A stretch of 64,000 bases of DNA from NCBI RefSeq assembly GCF_003951285.1, contig NZ_RXFQ01000013.1:62001-126000 (forward strand), given 5' to 3'. Position 1 is the stretch's first letter; each line of letters opens with the position of its first letter. Source of the stretch: Variovorax beijingensis (GTDB taxonomy: Bacteria; Pseudomonadota; Gammaproteobacteria; Burkholderiales; Burkholderiaceae_C). Below are positions 45,816-53,795 of the stretch, piece by piece. The notes below the pieces were generated by a model that was not told where the DNA came from, made no database searches, and saw nothing but the letters and a program-made list of their open reading frames with translations. The position numbers and the translations under genes were made by a program.

Positions 45816-46655
45816 TCAGATCAGCTTTTCGTCGGGCGTCGAGATCTTGCGCAGCGGGCTGTGCCGCGTGGCCGGCATCTTCAGCGGATGCTCGGTGGCG
45901 GAGTCGTCCCACACCGGGTCCTCGATGCTGTCGAACACCTCGCGCAGCTTCTGGCCCCAGCTGTTGTGCATCATGCGGTAGTAGGGGTTGTCGGCATCGA
46001 TGCAGATCACGCGGTCGGTCTCGAGCTTGTTGGCCTCGTACACCACCAGGTCGAGCGGCAGGCCCACCGAGAGGTTCGACTTCATGGTCGAGTCCATCGA
46101 CACCAGCGCGCACTTGGCGGCTTCGTCCAGCGGGGTCTCGGGCGTGAGCACGCGGTCGAGCACCGGCTTGCCGTACTTCGATTCGCCCACCTGGAAGTAG
46201 GGCGTCTCGGTGGTGGCCTCGATGAAGTTGCCGGCCGCATAGACCAGGAACAGGCGCATGCCTTCGCCCTTGACCTGGCCGCCGAAGATGAAGGACACGT
46301 TGAAGTCCAGCCCCGCATGCTTGAGCGCTTCGGCGTCGCGGTCGTACACGTGGCGCACGGCCGAGCCGAGCACGCGCGCGGCGTCGAACATGCTCTTGGC
46401 GTTCCAGATGGTGATGGGGTCGCCCTGCGAGCCGTCTTCGCGCGTTTCGCGCAGTTCCTCGATCTGCAGGATCTCGCGCACCGACTGCGAGATGCTCAGG
46501 TTGCCCGAGGACAGCAGCACCATGACGCGGTCGCCCGGCTGCTCGTAGACGATCATCTTGCGGAAGGTGCTGATGTGGTCCACGCCCGCGTTGGTGCGCG
46601 AGTCGGAGAGAAACACCAGGCCGGCGTTGAGTTTGATGCCTACGCAATAAGTCAT
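45816..46655 (-). CDS. Anbu-type proteasome-related peptidase
   Basis: The 279-residue protein starts M-T-Y-C-V-G-I-K-L-N-A-G-L-V-F-L-S-D-S-R-T-N-A-G-V-D in its true reading; this is the hallmark of Anbu (ancestral beta subunit) Ntn hydrolases, where Thr2 becomes the nucleophile after Met removal. I therefore take the ATG at 46655 rather than the one five codons upstream. Anbu proteins are HslV/20S-beta relatives that form helical rings. In many bacteria the gene neighbours transglutaminase and ATP-grasp genes; here it sits 27 bases after mutS, which is unusual. The biological substrate is unknown. Confidence 0.85.
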   Translation of the reverse strand: MTYCVGIKLNAGLVFLSDSRTNAGVDHISTFRKMIVYEQPGDRVMVLLSSGNLSISQSVREILQIEELRETREDGSQGDPITIWNAKSMFDAARVLGSAVRHVYDRDAEALKHAGLDFNVSFIFGGQVKGEGMRLFLVYAAGNFIEATTETPYFQVGESKYGKPVLDRVLTPETPLDEAAKCALVSMDSTMKSNLSVGLPLDLVVYEANKLETDRVICIDADNPYYRMMHNSWGQKLREVFDSIEDPVWDDSATEHPLKMPATRHSPLRKISTPDEKLI

Positions 46656-46682
46656 TTTTTCATCTCGCACGAAGGATGCCCG

Positions 46683-49340
46683 CTACGCGGCGCTGCGTTC
46701 GCGCGTGTTCAGTTTTTGTAAGGCATAGAGCGCGTCGAGCGCCTCCCGTGGCGTCATCGCATCGGGATCGAGCGCGGCCAGGGCGGATTCTACGGCGCTG
46801 GCCATAGGCGTTTCGGCCGCCGGGGGCGGGGCGAACAGGTCGACCTGCGCGCGCGTCTGGGCGTGCTGCGATTCCAGCGCCTCGAGCGCCTGCCGCGCAT
46901 GGTTGACCACCGCGGCCGGCATGCCGGCGAGCCGCGCCACCTGGATGCCGTAGCTCTTGCTGGCCGGGCCGGGCTGCATTTCGTGCAGGAACACGATGTC
47001 GCGGCCCGCCTCGGTGGCGCTCACGTGCATGTTCACGGCGCAGTGGTGCGTGGCCGGGAATTCGGTCAGCTCGAAGTAGTGGGTGGCAAAGAGGGTGAAG
47101 GCCTTGCTGCGGTCGTGCAGCTGGGCCGCGATGCCCGCGGCCAGCGCCAGGCCGTCGAAGGTGCTGGTGCCGCGGCCGATCTCGTCCATCAGCACCAGCG
47201 ACTGGGCGGTGGCGCTGTGCAGGATCTGCGCGGCCTCGGTCATCTCGAGCATGAAGGTCGACTGCGCGTTGGCCAGGTCGTCGGCGGCGCCGATGCGGGT
47301 GTGGATGGCGTCGATCGGCCCGAGCCGGCAGGCCGCCGCCGGCACGTGCGAGCCGATGGACGCCAAGAGCACGATGATCGCCACCTGCCGCATGTAGGTC
47401 GACTTGCCGCCCATGTTGGGGCCGGTGATGACCTGCATGCGCTGCTGCGGCCCGAGCTGCGTGTCGTTGGCGATGAAGCCGCCCGAGGATTTCTCGGCCA
47501 GCCGCGCCTCCACCACCGGATGGCGGCCCTGCTGGATCTCGATGCAGGGATGCGAGACGAAGCTCGGCGCGCGCCAGTGCAGCGTGTGCGAGCGCTCGGC
47601 CAGTGCGCACAGCGCATCGAGCGTGGCAATGGCGCCGGCCAACTGCGTGAGCGCGGGTACCGAGGGCTGCAGTGCGTCGAGCAATTGCTCGTAGAGCCAC
47701 TTCTCGCGGGCGAGGGCCCGGTCCTGCGCGCTCAGCGCCTTGTCCTCGAAGGCCTTGAGCTCGGGCGTGATGAAGCGCTCGGCGTTCTTCAGCGTCTGGC
47801 GGCGGCGGTAATTGTCGGGCACCTTGGAGAGCGCGCTTTGCGTCACCTCGATGTAGAAGCCGTGCACGCGGTTGAACTGCACCCGCAGGTTGCTGATGCC
47901 GGTGCGCTCCCGCTCGCTGACTTCGAGCTTCAGCAGGAAGTCGTCGCAGTTCTCGCTGATGGCGCGCAGCTCGTCGAGCTCGGCGTCGTGGCCGGTGGCG
48001 ATCACGCCGCCGTCGCGCACCAGCGCCGACGGGTCGGGCTTGATCGCGCTCGCCAGCAGGTCGGCGCAGCCCGGCGGCGGCGCGAGCCGTTCGATGATGC
48101 GGCCCAGCAGCTCGCCGGACGCCGGAAGCGCCGGTGCCAGCTGCTCGGACTTCGCGAGCGCGAGGCGCAGCGCCAGCAGTTCGCGCGGACGCACCTGCCT
48201 GAGCGCGATGCGCGCCGCGATGCGTTCCACGTCGCTGGTGTTCTTCAGCTGTTCGCGCAAGGTGCGCCAGGGCGCGGCCGTGCCACCCAGCACCGTGGAC
48301 TGGAGCGCGGCAATGGCTTCGAGCCGGGCCTGCGCCTCGCTGCGGTCGCGCCGCGGCGACAGCAGCCAGCGCTTGAGCAGCCGGCTGCCCATGCCCGTCA
48401 TGCAGGTGTCGAGCAGCGAGAACAGCGTGGGCGAATCCTCGCCGCGCAATGTCTGCACCAGTTCGAGGTTGCGGCGCGTGGTGGGCGGCAGCTCGACCAG
48501 ATCGCCGTCGCGCTCCACCGACAGGCGCTGCACGTGCGAGAGCGCGCGGCCCTGCGTGTGCTCGGCATAGCCCAGCAGCGCGGCCGCGGCGGCATGCGCA
48601 TTGGCGAGCGATTCGGCGTTCCAGGCCGCAAGGCTGTTGCTGCCCATCTGCTCGCTGAGCTTGCGTTCGCCCAGGCCACCGTCGAACTGCCACGCGGGCC
48701 GGATCGAGAGCGTGAAAGGCGTGGCCGCGCGCGCGGCCTTCAGGCGCTGCTCGAAGGCCGGCGTCACCTCGGCGCTGTAGAGCAGCTCGCTCGGCGCGAT
48801 GCGCGCGATCCAGGCTTCGAGCGCGTCGGCCGGGCATTCGGCCAGCCGCAGTTCGGCGCCGGTCACGCTGAGCCAGGCCAGGCCGCAGAAGTTGCGCGTG
48901 CCCGCATGCACCGCGAGCAGCAGCGATTCGCTCTTGTCGTTGAGCAGTTCCGAATCGGTCAGCGTGCCGGGCGTGACCACCCGCACCACCTTGCGCTCGA
49001 CCGGGCCCTTGCTGGCGCCGACTTCGCCCACCTGCTCGCAGATGGCCACCGATTCGCCCAGCTTGATGAGCCGTGCAAGGTAGGTGTCGACCGCATGGAA
49101 GGGCACACCGCACATCACCACCGGCTGGCCGGCCGACTGGCCGCGCTGGGTGAGCGTGATGTCGAGCAGGCGCGCGGCCTTCTCGGCATCGGCCCAGAAC
49201 AGCTCGTAGAAATCGCCCATCCGGTAGAACAGCAGGGTGTCCGGATGGTTCGCCTTGAGGCCCAGGTACTGCGCCATCATGGGCGTATGCCCGGAGAAGT
49301 CGCTGGTGGAGGGGGAGGGTTGCGCAGTCGTCGTTTTCAC
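46683..49340 (-). CDS. mutS: DNA mismatch repair protein MutS
   Basis: The 885-residue protein begins the family core at H-T-P-M-M-A-Q-Y-L-G-L-K. The mismatch-reading F-Y-E-L-F motif is near residue 50. Walker A is T-G-P-N-M-G-G-K-S-T near 630, and D-E-I-G-R-G-T-S-T-F-D-G carries the Walker B and signature. It recognises mismatches and recruits MutL. The most natural start is the GTG (49340) giving about 20 residues before the core; a TTG 16 codons upstream and an ATG at 49280 are alternatives. The Anbu gene follows 27 bases downstream. Confidence 0.95.
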   Translation of the reverse strand: MKTTTAQPSPSTSDFSGHTPMMAQYLGLKANHPDTLLFYRMGDFYELFWADAEKAARLLDITLTQRGQSAGQPVVMCGVPFHAVDTYLARLIKLGESVAICEQVGEVGASKGPVERKVVRVVTPGTLTDSELLNDKSESLLLAVHAGTRNFCGLAWLSVTGAELRLAECPADALEAWIARIAPSELLYSAEVTPAFEQRLKAARAATPFTLSIRPAWQFDGGLGERKLSEQMGSNSLAAWNAESLANAHAAAAALLGYAEHTQGRALSHVQRLSVERDGDLVELPPTTRRNLELVQTLRGEDSPTLFSLLDTCMTGMGSRLLKRWLLSPRRDRSEAQARLEAIAALQSTVLGGTAAPWRTLREQLKNTSDVERIAARIALRQVRPRELLALRLALAKSEQLAPALPASGELLGRIIERLAPPPGCADLLASAIKPDPSALVRDGGVIATGHDAELDELRAISENCDDFLLKLEVSERERTGISNLRVQFNRVHGFYIEVTQSALSKVPDNYRRRQTLKNAERFITPELKAFEDKALSAQDRALAREKWLYEQLLDALQPSVPALTQLAGAIATLDALCALAERSHTLHWRAPSFVSHPCIEIQQGRHPVVEARLAEKSSGGFIANDTQLGPQQRMQVITGPNMGGKSTYMRQVAIIVLLASIGSHVPAAACRLGPIDAIHTRIGAADDLANAQSTFMLEMTEAAQILHSATAQSLVLMDEIGRGTSTFDGLALAAGIAAQLHDRSKAFTLFATHYFELTEFPATHHCAVNMHVSATEAGRDIVFLHEMQPGPASKSYGIQVARLAGMPAAVVNHARQALEALESQHAQTRAQVDLFAPPPAAETPMASAVESALAALDPDAMTPREALDALYALQKLNTRERSAA

Positions 49341-49448
49341 TCGGACGATTATCGGGGACGGCGGCCGGCCATTCCGGCTGACCGGCAATGCGCACCTGCC
49401 GCTTTAAAATCCGCCGGCGCGAACCCCGCGTGAAGAAACAAGGTGCCC

Positions 49449-50075
49449 ATGGTCCACCCGGATGAATTCAAAGGCCCCGAAGCGGACGCGCTGCCCGACA
49501 CCGTCACCTTGCCCGCAGAACTCGCCGCGCTGTATCTCTGCATGTCGCCGGCCCAGCTCGCGGACCTGCGCAAATCGAAGCGGCCCGATGGGCGGGCAGG
49601 CAACGGCGCCTCCATCATCAAGCCCGTGGAAAGCGGCGCAGCAGCCGGTCCGAAAGACGCGGTGCTCTACAAGCTCGGCATCTTGCGCGACTTTGCCAAG
49701 TCGCATACCGCGCCCACTGCCTTCGACACCGCGCTGGACTCCGGGTTGCCGGGCTGGGTGTCCGCCAAGCTGCCTTTCTTTGCCGAGCGCGAACCCCGCG
49801 TCAAACGTGGCCGCCGCGTGCTCATCGGCGGCGCCTGGAACCGGGCGGACCCCCTGCGCGAGAAACGCTTCGCCGACTTGGCGAAGGGCCGCATCCGCTT
49901 CACGTCATTGACATGCGCCGAAGCCGCAGCGAGCCTGTGGGCCGACGTGGCAAGCCACGCTGCACTCGCCGAACAGGGGCTCGCCCTGCTCAGGAGCGAG
50001 ACACAGGCCATCGAGGCCGCGCTGGCGGCCACCGGCCAGCTGGCCGCGGCTTCCAATCCGGATGCGGTGGCCTGA
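49449..50075 (+). CDS. Protein of unknown function with possible HTH-like N-terminus
   Basis: This 208-residue protein is not recognised. The N-terminal part has L-A-A-L-Y-L-C-M-S-P-A-Q-L-A-D-L-R-K-S followed by R-P-D-G-R-A-G-N-G, then V-L-Y-K-L-G-I-L-R-D-F, an arrangement faintly like excisionase/AlpA helix-turn-helix domains. The middle is basic (R-V-K-R-G-R-R-V-L-I-G-G-A-W-N-R) and the end is Ala-rich helical. No signal peptide or membrane segment is seen. The ATG is taken over a GTG six bases earlier. It is divergent from mutS and 36 bases before corA. Coding evidence is the uninterrupted frame with strong third-position GC. Confidence 0.6.
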   Translation: MVHPDEFKGPEADALPDTVTLPAELAALYLCMSPAQLADLRKSKRPDGRAGNGASIIKPVESGAAAGPKDAVLYKLGILRDFAKSHTAPTAFDTALDSGLPGWVSAKLPFFAEREPRVKRGRRVLIGGAWNRADPLREKRFADLAKGRIRFTSLTCAEAAASLWADVASHAALAEQGLALLRSETQAIEAALAATGQLAAASNPDAVA

Positions 50076-50111
50076 CCCGCTTCCTTCAAGACCAACCAGC
50101 GACGAGCACCG

Positions 50112-51089
50112 ATGCTGATCAACTGCGTGGCCTACGAAAACGGCGCCAAGCTCGCCGACATTCCGGTCGAGGACATCAGCGAGTACATCTCCCGGCCCGG
50201 CTGCTTCGTCTGGGTGGCGCTGAGCGACGCCACGCCGCAGGAGCTGGCCCAGATGCAGGACGAGTTCAACCTGCATCCGCTCGCGGTGGAAGACGCCCAG
50301 CACGGCCACCAGCGGCCCAAGGTCGAGGAGTACGGTGATTCGCTCTTCGTCGTGATGCACCTGGTCGAGCCCTCCGCCGAGGGCGAGCACTGCATGAACG
50401 TGGGCGAGGTCGACGTGTTCGTCGGCAAGAACTACGTGCTCTCTGTGCGCAACCGCAGCCAGCAGGGCTTCCTGGGCGTGCGCGAGCGCTGCGAGCGCGA
50501 GCCCGAGCTGCTGCGCAACGGCGCGGGCTTCGTGCTGTATGCGCTGATGGATGCGGTGGTGGACCGCTACTTTCCGGTCATCGATGCGCTCGAGGTGGAG
50601 CTCGAATCCATCGAGCAGCAGATCTTCACGCAGGGCGGCGCGGCGCGCGACAAGATCAAGCAGTTGTACGACCTGAAGCGGCGCAGCATGATCCTCAAGC
50701 GCGCCGTCGCGCCGCTGGTCGAGGCCGCGGGCAAGCTGCACGGCGGGCGGGTGCCGCAGATCTGCGTGAGCTCGCAGGAGTATTTTCGCGACGTGGCCGA
50801 CCACCTGGTCCGCATCAACGGCTCGATCGACGCCATGCGCGACACCATCGGCACGGCCATTTCGGTGAACCTCTCGATGGTCACCATCGAGGAGAGCGAA
50901 GTGACCAAGCGGCTGGCGGCCTGGGCCAGCATCTTTGCGGTGTGCACCGCGTTCGCGGGCATCTGGGGCATGAACTTCGAGCACATGCCGGAGTTGAAAT
51001 TCCGCTATGGGTATGCGGTGGCGCTGGTGCTGATCGCGGCCACCTGCAGCTATCTCTATTACCGGTTCAGGCGCGCGGGCTGGCTCTGA
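50112..51089 (+). CDS. corA: Magnesium/cobalt transporter CorA
   Basis: This is a 325-residue CorA-type channel. A large cytoplasmic N-terminal domain with H-P-L-A-V-E-D-A and H-G-H-Q-R-P-K-V-E-E-Y-G leads through a long stalk helix to two C-terminal membrane helices. The G-M-N selectivity motif sits in I-W-G-M-N-F-E-H-M-P-E near 292, and a basic tail R-R-A-G-W-L closes it. The pentamer admits Mg2+ or Co2+. A regulatory inverted-repeat cluster follows the stop, convergent with the ferric reductase gene. Confidence 0.93.
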   Translation: MLINCVAYENGAKLADIPVEDISEYISRPGCFVWVALSDATPQELAQMQDEFNLHPLAVEDAQHGHQRPKVEEYGDSLFVVMHLVEPSAEGEHCMNVGEVDVFVGKNYVLSVRNRSQQGFLGVRERCEREPELLRNGAGFVLYALMDAVVDRYFPVIDALEVELESIEQQIFTQGGAARDKIKQLYDLKRRSMILKRAVAPLVEAAGKLHGGRVPQICVSSQEYFRDVADHLVRINGSIDAMRDTIGTAISVNLSMVTIEESEVTKRLAAWASIFAVCTAFAGIWGMNFEHMPELKFRYGYAVALVLIAATCSYLYYRFRRAGWL

Positions 51090-51100
51090 GTTTTTCTTTC

Positions 51101-51210
51101 TCCCGCCCCTTCCGGGGGGGGCAGGGGTGGGGGCTGGCGGCGTATCGGGTGCAGTCAACTTGCGATACGCCAAGAGCCCCCATCCCAACCTTCCCCCGGA
51201 GGGGGAAGGA
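51101..51210. repeat. Nested inverted-repeat element between corA and the ferric reductase gene
   Basis: A large imperfect palindrome pairs GGGGTGGGGGCT-GGC-GGCGTATCG (51124-51147) with CGATACGCC-AAGAGCCCCCATCCC (51163-51185). The outer ends continue as CTCCCGCCCC-TTCC and CTTCCCCC-GGAGGGGGAAG (51189-51207), which is itself a hairpin. It fills most of the 126-base convergent gap. It looks like a repeat-family unit of the kind dispersed in proteobacterial genomes, and could also terminate both transcripts. Confidence 0.6.
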
Positions 51211-51215
51211 GCAAG

Positions 51216-52055
51216 TCACTCGTCGTGCGTATCGTGCGTGGCCGCTGCGCCGCGCCGCCAGTAGCCGGAGGCGCGAATCCACTTGGGGTTGGCGCCGCGC
51301 TCGCCAACGAGGTGCGCGCGCAAGGCCTTCGCAATCGCCGATTCGCAACCCACCCAGGCGTGGAAGTCGCCGGGCGGCAACTCCGTGGCCTTGAGTGCAT
51401 CGAGCAGCACCGGGCTCAGGCCCGGTTCGACGCCGTTGCGGTGGACCCATTTCAAGGTGAGCTGCGCCTGCGTCTCGAACGGAACCTGGTCGGCTTCGCT
51501 GTCGACCTCGGCCAGAACCACCACCTGTGCACCGGCCGGCAACTCGGCCAGGCGCCGCGCAATGGCGGGCAGGGCGGTGTCGTCGCCGATCAGCAGGTGC
51601 CAGTCGAACGCCGTCGGCACGATGAACGAGCCGCGCGGGCCGCCCACGCCGAGCACGTCGCCGGGCCTGGCCTGCTCGGCCCATTGCGTGGCAGGGCCGG
51701 CGTCGTGCAGTGCGAAGTCGAGCTCCAGCGTGTTGGCGCTGGCGTCATGGCGGCGCGGCGTGTAGTCGCGCATGGTGGGCCGGCCGCTCGCGGGCCACAC
51801 CGGGCCGTCGGGTCCCATGGCCGGCAGCGTGAGCTGGCCGGTCGCCGCGTCGGGGAAAAAGATCTTTGCGTGGTCGTCGAAGCCCGGGCTCGTGAAGCCC
51901 GCGAGGTCGTCGCCCGTGAGCGTGATGCGGATCAGGTGCGGCGTCACGCGCTGCACGGCCTTGACCGTGAGCTGGCGAAATCGAAGCTCGTGGCGCACGC
52001 GGCGCGGCGTGCGCTCGGGTGTGGTGGAAGCGGAAGTGGTTGTGAAGTCGGTCAT
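51216..52055 (-). CDS. yqjH: Siderophore-interacting protein / ferric-chelate reductase (YqjH/ViuB family)
   Basis: The 279-residue flavoprotein has an FAD-binding barrel with R-D-Y-T-P-R near 95 (the R-x-Y-T/S flavin motif) and G-P-R-G-S-F-I-V near 140, followed by an NAD(P)H-like domain with L-I-G-D-D-T-A-L-P-A. It reduces ferric siderophores or chelates with NADPH, releasing iron. The start is 15 bases after the PadR-family gene stop, so both form one operon; this pair mirrors E. coli yqjI-yqjH, though those are divergent there. Substrate specificity is inferred. Confidence 0.88.
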   Translation of the reverse strand: MTDFTTTSASTTPERTPRRVRHELRFRQLTVKAVQRVTPHLIRITLTGDDLAGFTSPGFDDHAKIFFPDAATGQLTLPAMGPDGPVWPASGRPTMRDYTPRRHDASANTLELDFALHDAGPATQWAEQARPGDVLGVGGPRGSFIVPTAFDWHLLIGDDTALPAIARRLAELPAGAQVVVLAEVDSEADQVPFETQAQLTLKWVHRNGVEPGLSPVLLDALKATELPPGDFHAWVGCESAIAKALRAHLVGERGANPKWIRASGYWRRGAAATHDTHDE

Positions 52056-52070
52056 TTCAAAGGAAGAAGT

Positions 52071-52682
52071 TCAGATGCGCTCTAACTGTTGAGCGGCGCT
52101 GTCGAGCACCGCGGCGAAATCGTGGGCTTGTTGTTCGGTGAGGGGGGCGCCCGAGAGGCGCATGCGCATCGCGAGCTTGAGGTTCTCGATGGCGCGCGTG
52201 ACCTGCGGCGGGCGCCCGCCGCGCGGACCGGCGCCGTCGACGCCGCCGTTCATGCGGGCCATCATGGCATCGGCCGTGTCGCGGTTGGCCGCCAGGAACT
52301 CCCGGCCGCTCGCGGTGATGCTGTAGCGCTTGCGTCCGCCGGTGTCGGCCGTTTCCACGCTCAGGTAGCCCATCTCCTCGAGCAGCGTGAGGGTGGGGTA
52401 GACCACACCAGGGCTCGGCGCATAGCTGCCGCCCAGGCGGTCTTCGATGGCCTTGATGAGCTCGTAGCCGTGGGCAGGCTTGTCGGCGATGAGCTGCAGC
52501 AGCACGAAGCGCAGGCCGCCATGGCCGAACACCCGTGCGCCGCCGCGTCCGCCGCGGCCTCCGCCATGCATGCGCTCTTCGCCGCCGTGGCGGCCGTGGC
52601 CGCCCGAAAGGCCGTCTTCGTGCTCGCCGCGCGGGGAATGGCAGTGGTGATGGTGGTGGTGGCCGAAGTGGAAATGCCGCAT
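52071..52682 (-). CDS. yqjI: PadR-family metal-responsive regulator (YqjI-like)
   Basis: The 203-residue regulator has an N-terminal metal-binding tail (G-H-H-H-H-H-H-C-H, then Gly/His/Arg-rich to about 55), followed by F-G-H-G-G-L-R-F-V-L-L-Q-L-I and the PadR winged helix G-Y-E-L-I-K-A-I-E-D and S-P-G-V-V-Y-P-T-L-T-L-L-E. This is the layout of E. coli YqjI, whose His-rich tail senses nickel and represses yqjH. Here it precedes the YqjH-like reductase gene. GAGG lies before the ATG; an alternative start 26 codons upstream lies across the operator palindrome and is rejected. Confidence 0.88.
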   Translation of the reverse strand: MRHFHFGHHHHHHCHSPRGEHEDGLSGGHGRHGGEERMHGGGRGGRGGARVFGHGGLRFVLLQLIADKPAHGYELIKAIEDRLGGSYAPSPGVVYPTLTLLEEMGYLSVETADTGGRKRYSITASGREFLAANRDTADAMMARMNGGVDGAGPRGGRPPQVTRAIENLKLAMRMRLSGAPLTEQQAHDFAAVLDSAAQQLERI

Positions 52683-52700
52683 GTCGATGTCCTCTAGATG

Positions 52701-52724
52701 TATATCGAAATTATTTTCGATATA
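52701..52724. promoter_or_regulatory. PadR/YqjI operator, perfect 10-4-10 palindrome
   Basis: TATATCGAAA (52701-52710) is the exact reverse complement of TTTCGATATA (52715-52724) with TTAT between. The symmetry extends imperfectly to AGAT/ATCT on the flanks. It lies 19 bases before the regulator's ATG and is sharply AT-rich against its surroundings, as expected for an autoregulatory promoter operator. Confidence 0.75.
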
Positions 52725-52838
52725 TCTAAAAAAGTCAAACAGCTCTGCCTGCCGCATCACTGCAGCGCATCCAAGGGGGCGGGCAAGGTGGATTGGGCCG
52801 AGGCCCGGGCAAGCGGTCGGGCGGCGCCCGTCCGGTGA

Positions 52839-53666
52839 TCAGGCGATCATCGATTCCAGGTCGGACGCGAGCTCGCGCGGCGCTGGCATGTCCTGCATCA
52901 CGTCCTCGGAGAGGCCGATCGCGTCCGCCGGCTGGGCTGGCCAGACATGTTGCGCATCGCCGATGCGCAGCCCTTCGCGTTCCAGGGCGACGCGCCAGAC
53001 CGCCAGGTGCAGCACGCTGGCGAGCGGGTCGACCTGCTCGGCCTCCATTGGGTTGGCGAAGGAGGAAAGGGCGCTGACGAACTCGGGCGCGAATTCCCAG
53101 CGGGCGGCCAGCCGGGCGCCGACCTCGCCATAGTGGAAGCCGAACTTCTGCCGCTCCACCTCGAGCCGCCCCATGCGATCGAAGGGATGCACGGCGTTGA
53201 GTTCGGCCATCGGCTGCTTCATGGCGCCGGCCATGATCAGGTGTCCGATGGCGTGCATGCTGCCGACGGTGAAGGCCAGGCTCTGGTCCACGCGGCGCGT
53301 CTTGCCCGCGAGATAGCGGGCCACGGCGGCCACGCGCAGGCTGTGCGACCAGAAGGCCGGCAGGTGCACGCCCTCGACCTTGCGGAAGGTGCCCGTGAGG
53401 CCGGAGCTCACCACCAGGGAGCGGATCGAGGAGAAGCCCAGCAGCTGGATCGCGTCCTGGATCGACAGGATCTTGCGGCGCAGCCCGAAGTACGGCGAAT
53501 TCGCCATGCGCAGCACGCGGGCCGTCAGCACCTGGTCGAGCTCGATCTTGCGTGCCACCACGGAAACCGCGGCGTCCTCGCTGCGAAGGAGCTCGATGAG
53601 ATCGAACACCACCTTGGGCACCGTGGGAAGCAAGTGGCTGTCGGTAAACAGTTCGTCCAGGGTCAT
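52839..53666 (-). CDS. HDOD-domain protein
   Basis: The 275-residue protein consists of an HDOD domain: an N-terminal L-P-T-V-P-K-V-V-F-D-L-I, R-V-L-R-M-A-N-S-P-Y-F-G near 53-64, I-Q-D-A-I-Q-L-L-G-F near 72-81, and the HD-like region with W-S-H-S-L-R-V-A-A-V-A near 106. HDOD lacks catalytic HD metal ligands and acts in signalling or regulation, for example in motility or stress control. It has no receiver or output domain attached. A 156-base gap separates it from the YqjI-like gene, with only the operator recognised there. The effect is unknown. Confidence 0.88.
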   Translation of the reverse strand: MTLDELFTDSHLLPTVPKVVFDLIELLRSEDAAVSVVARKIELDQVLTARVLRMANSPYFGLRRKILSIQDAIQLLGFSSIRSLVVSSGLTGTFRKVEGVHLPAFWSHSLRVAAVARYLAGKTRRVDQSLAFTVGSMHAIGHLIMAGAMKQPMAELNAVHPFDRMGRLEVERQKFGFHYGEVGARLAARWEFAPEFVSALSSFANPMEAEQVDPLASVLHLAVWRVALEREGLRIGDAQHVWPAQPADAIGLSEDVMQDMPAPRELASDLESMIA

Positions 53667-53795
53667 GGCGATCTCGGGCTGTAGTTTTTTGCTGCCCGGG
53701 ATTGTCCTGCAACCTTAGTGTTACATGTTGATGTCTTCGGAATCGGGCCGGCTCCCGTGGCCCGGCTGCAGACTTCCAGCAACACTGGAGCGCCC

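Noticed and set aside
49388..49390. TTG at 49388 as the mutS start
   Set aside because: It would add 16 residues with no family match; the GTG at 49340 gives the usual leader length before the conserved core.
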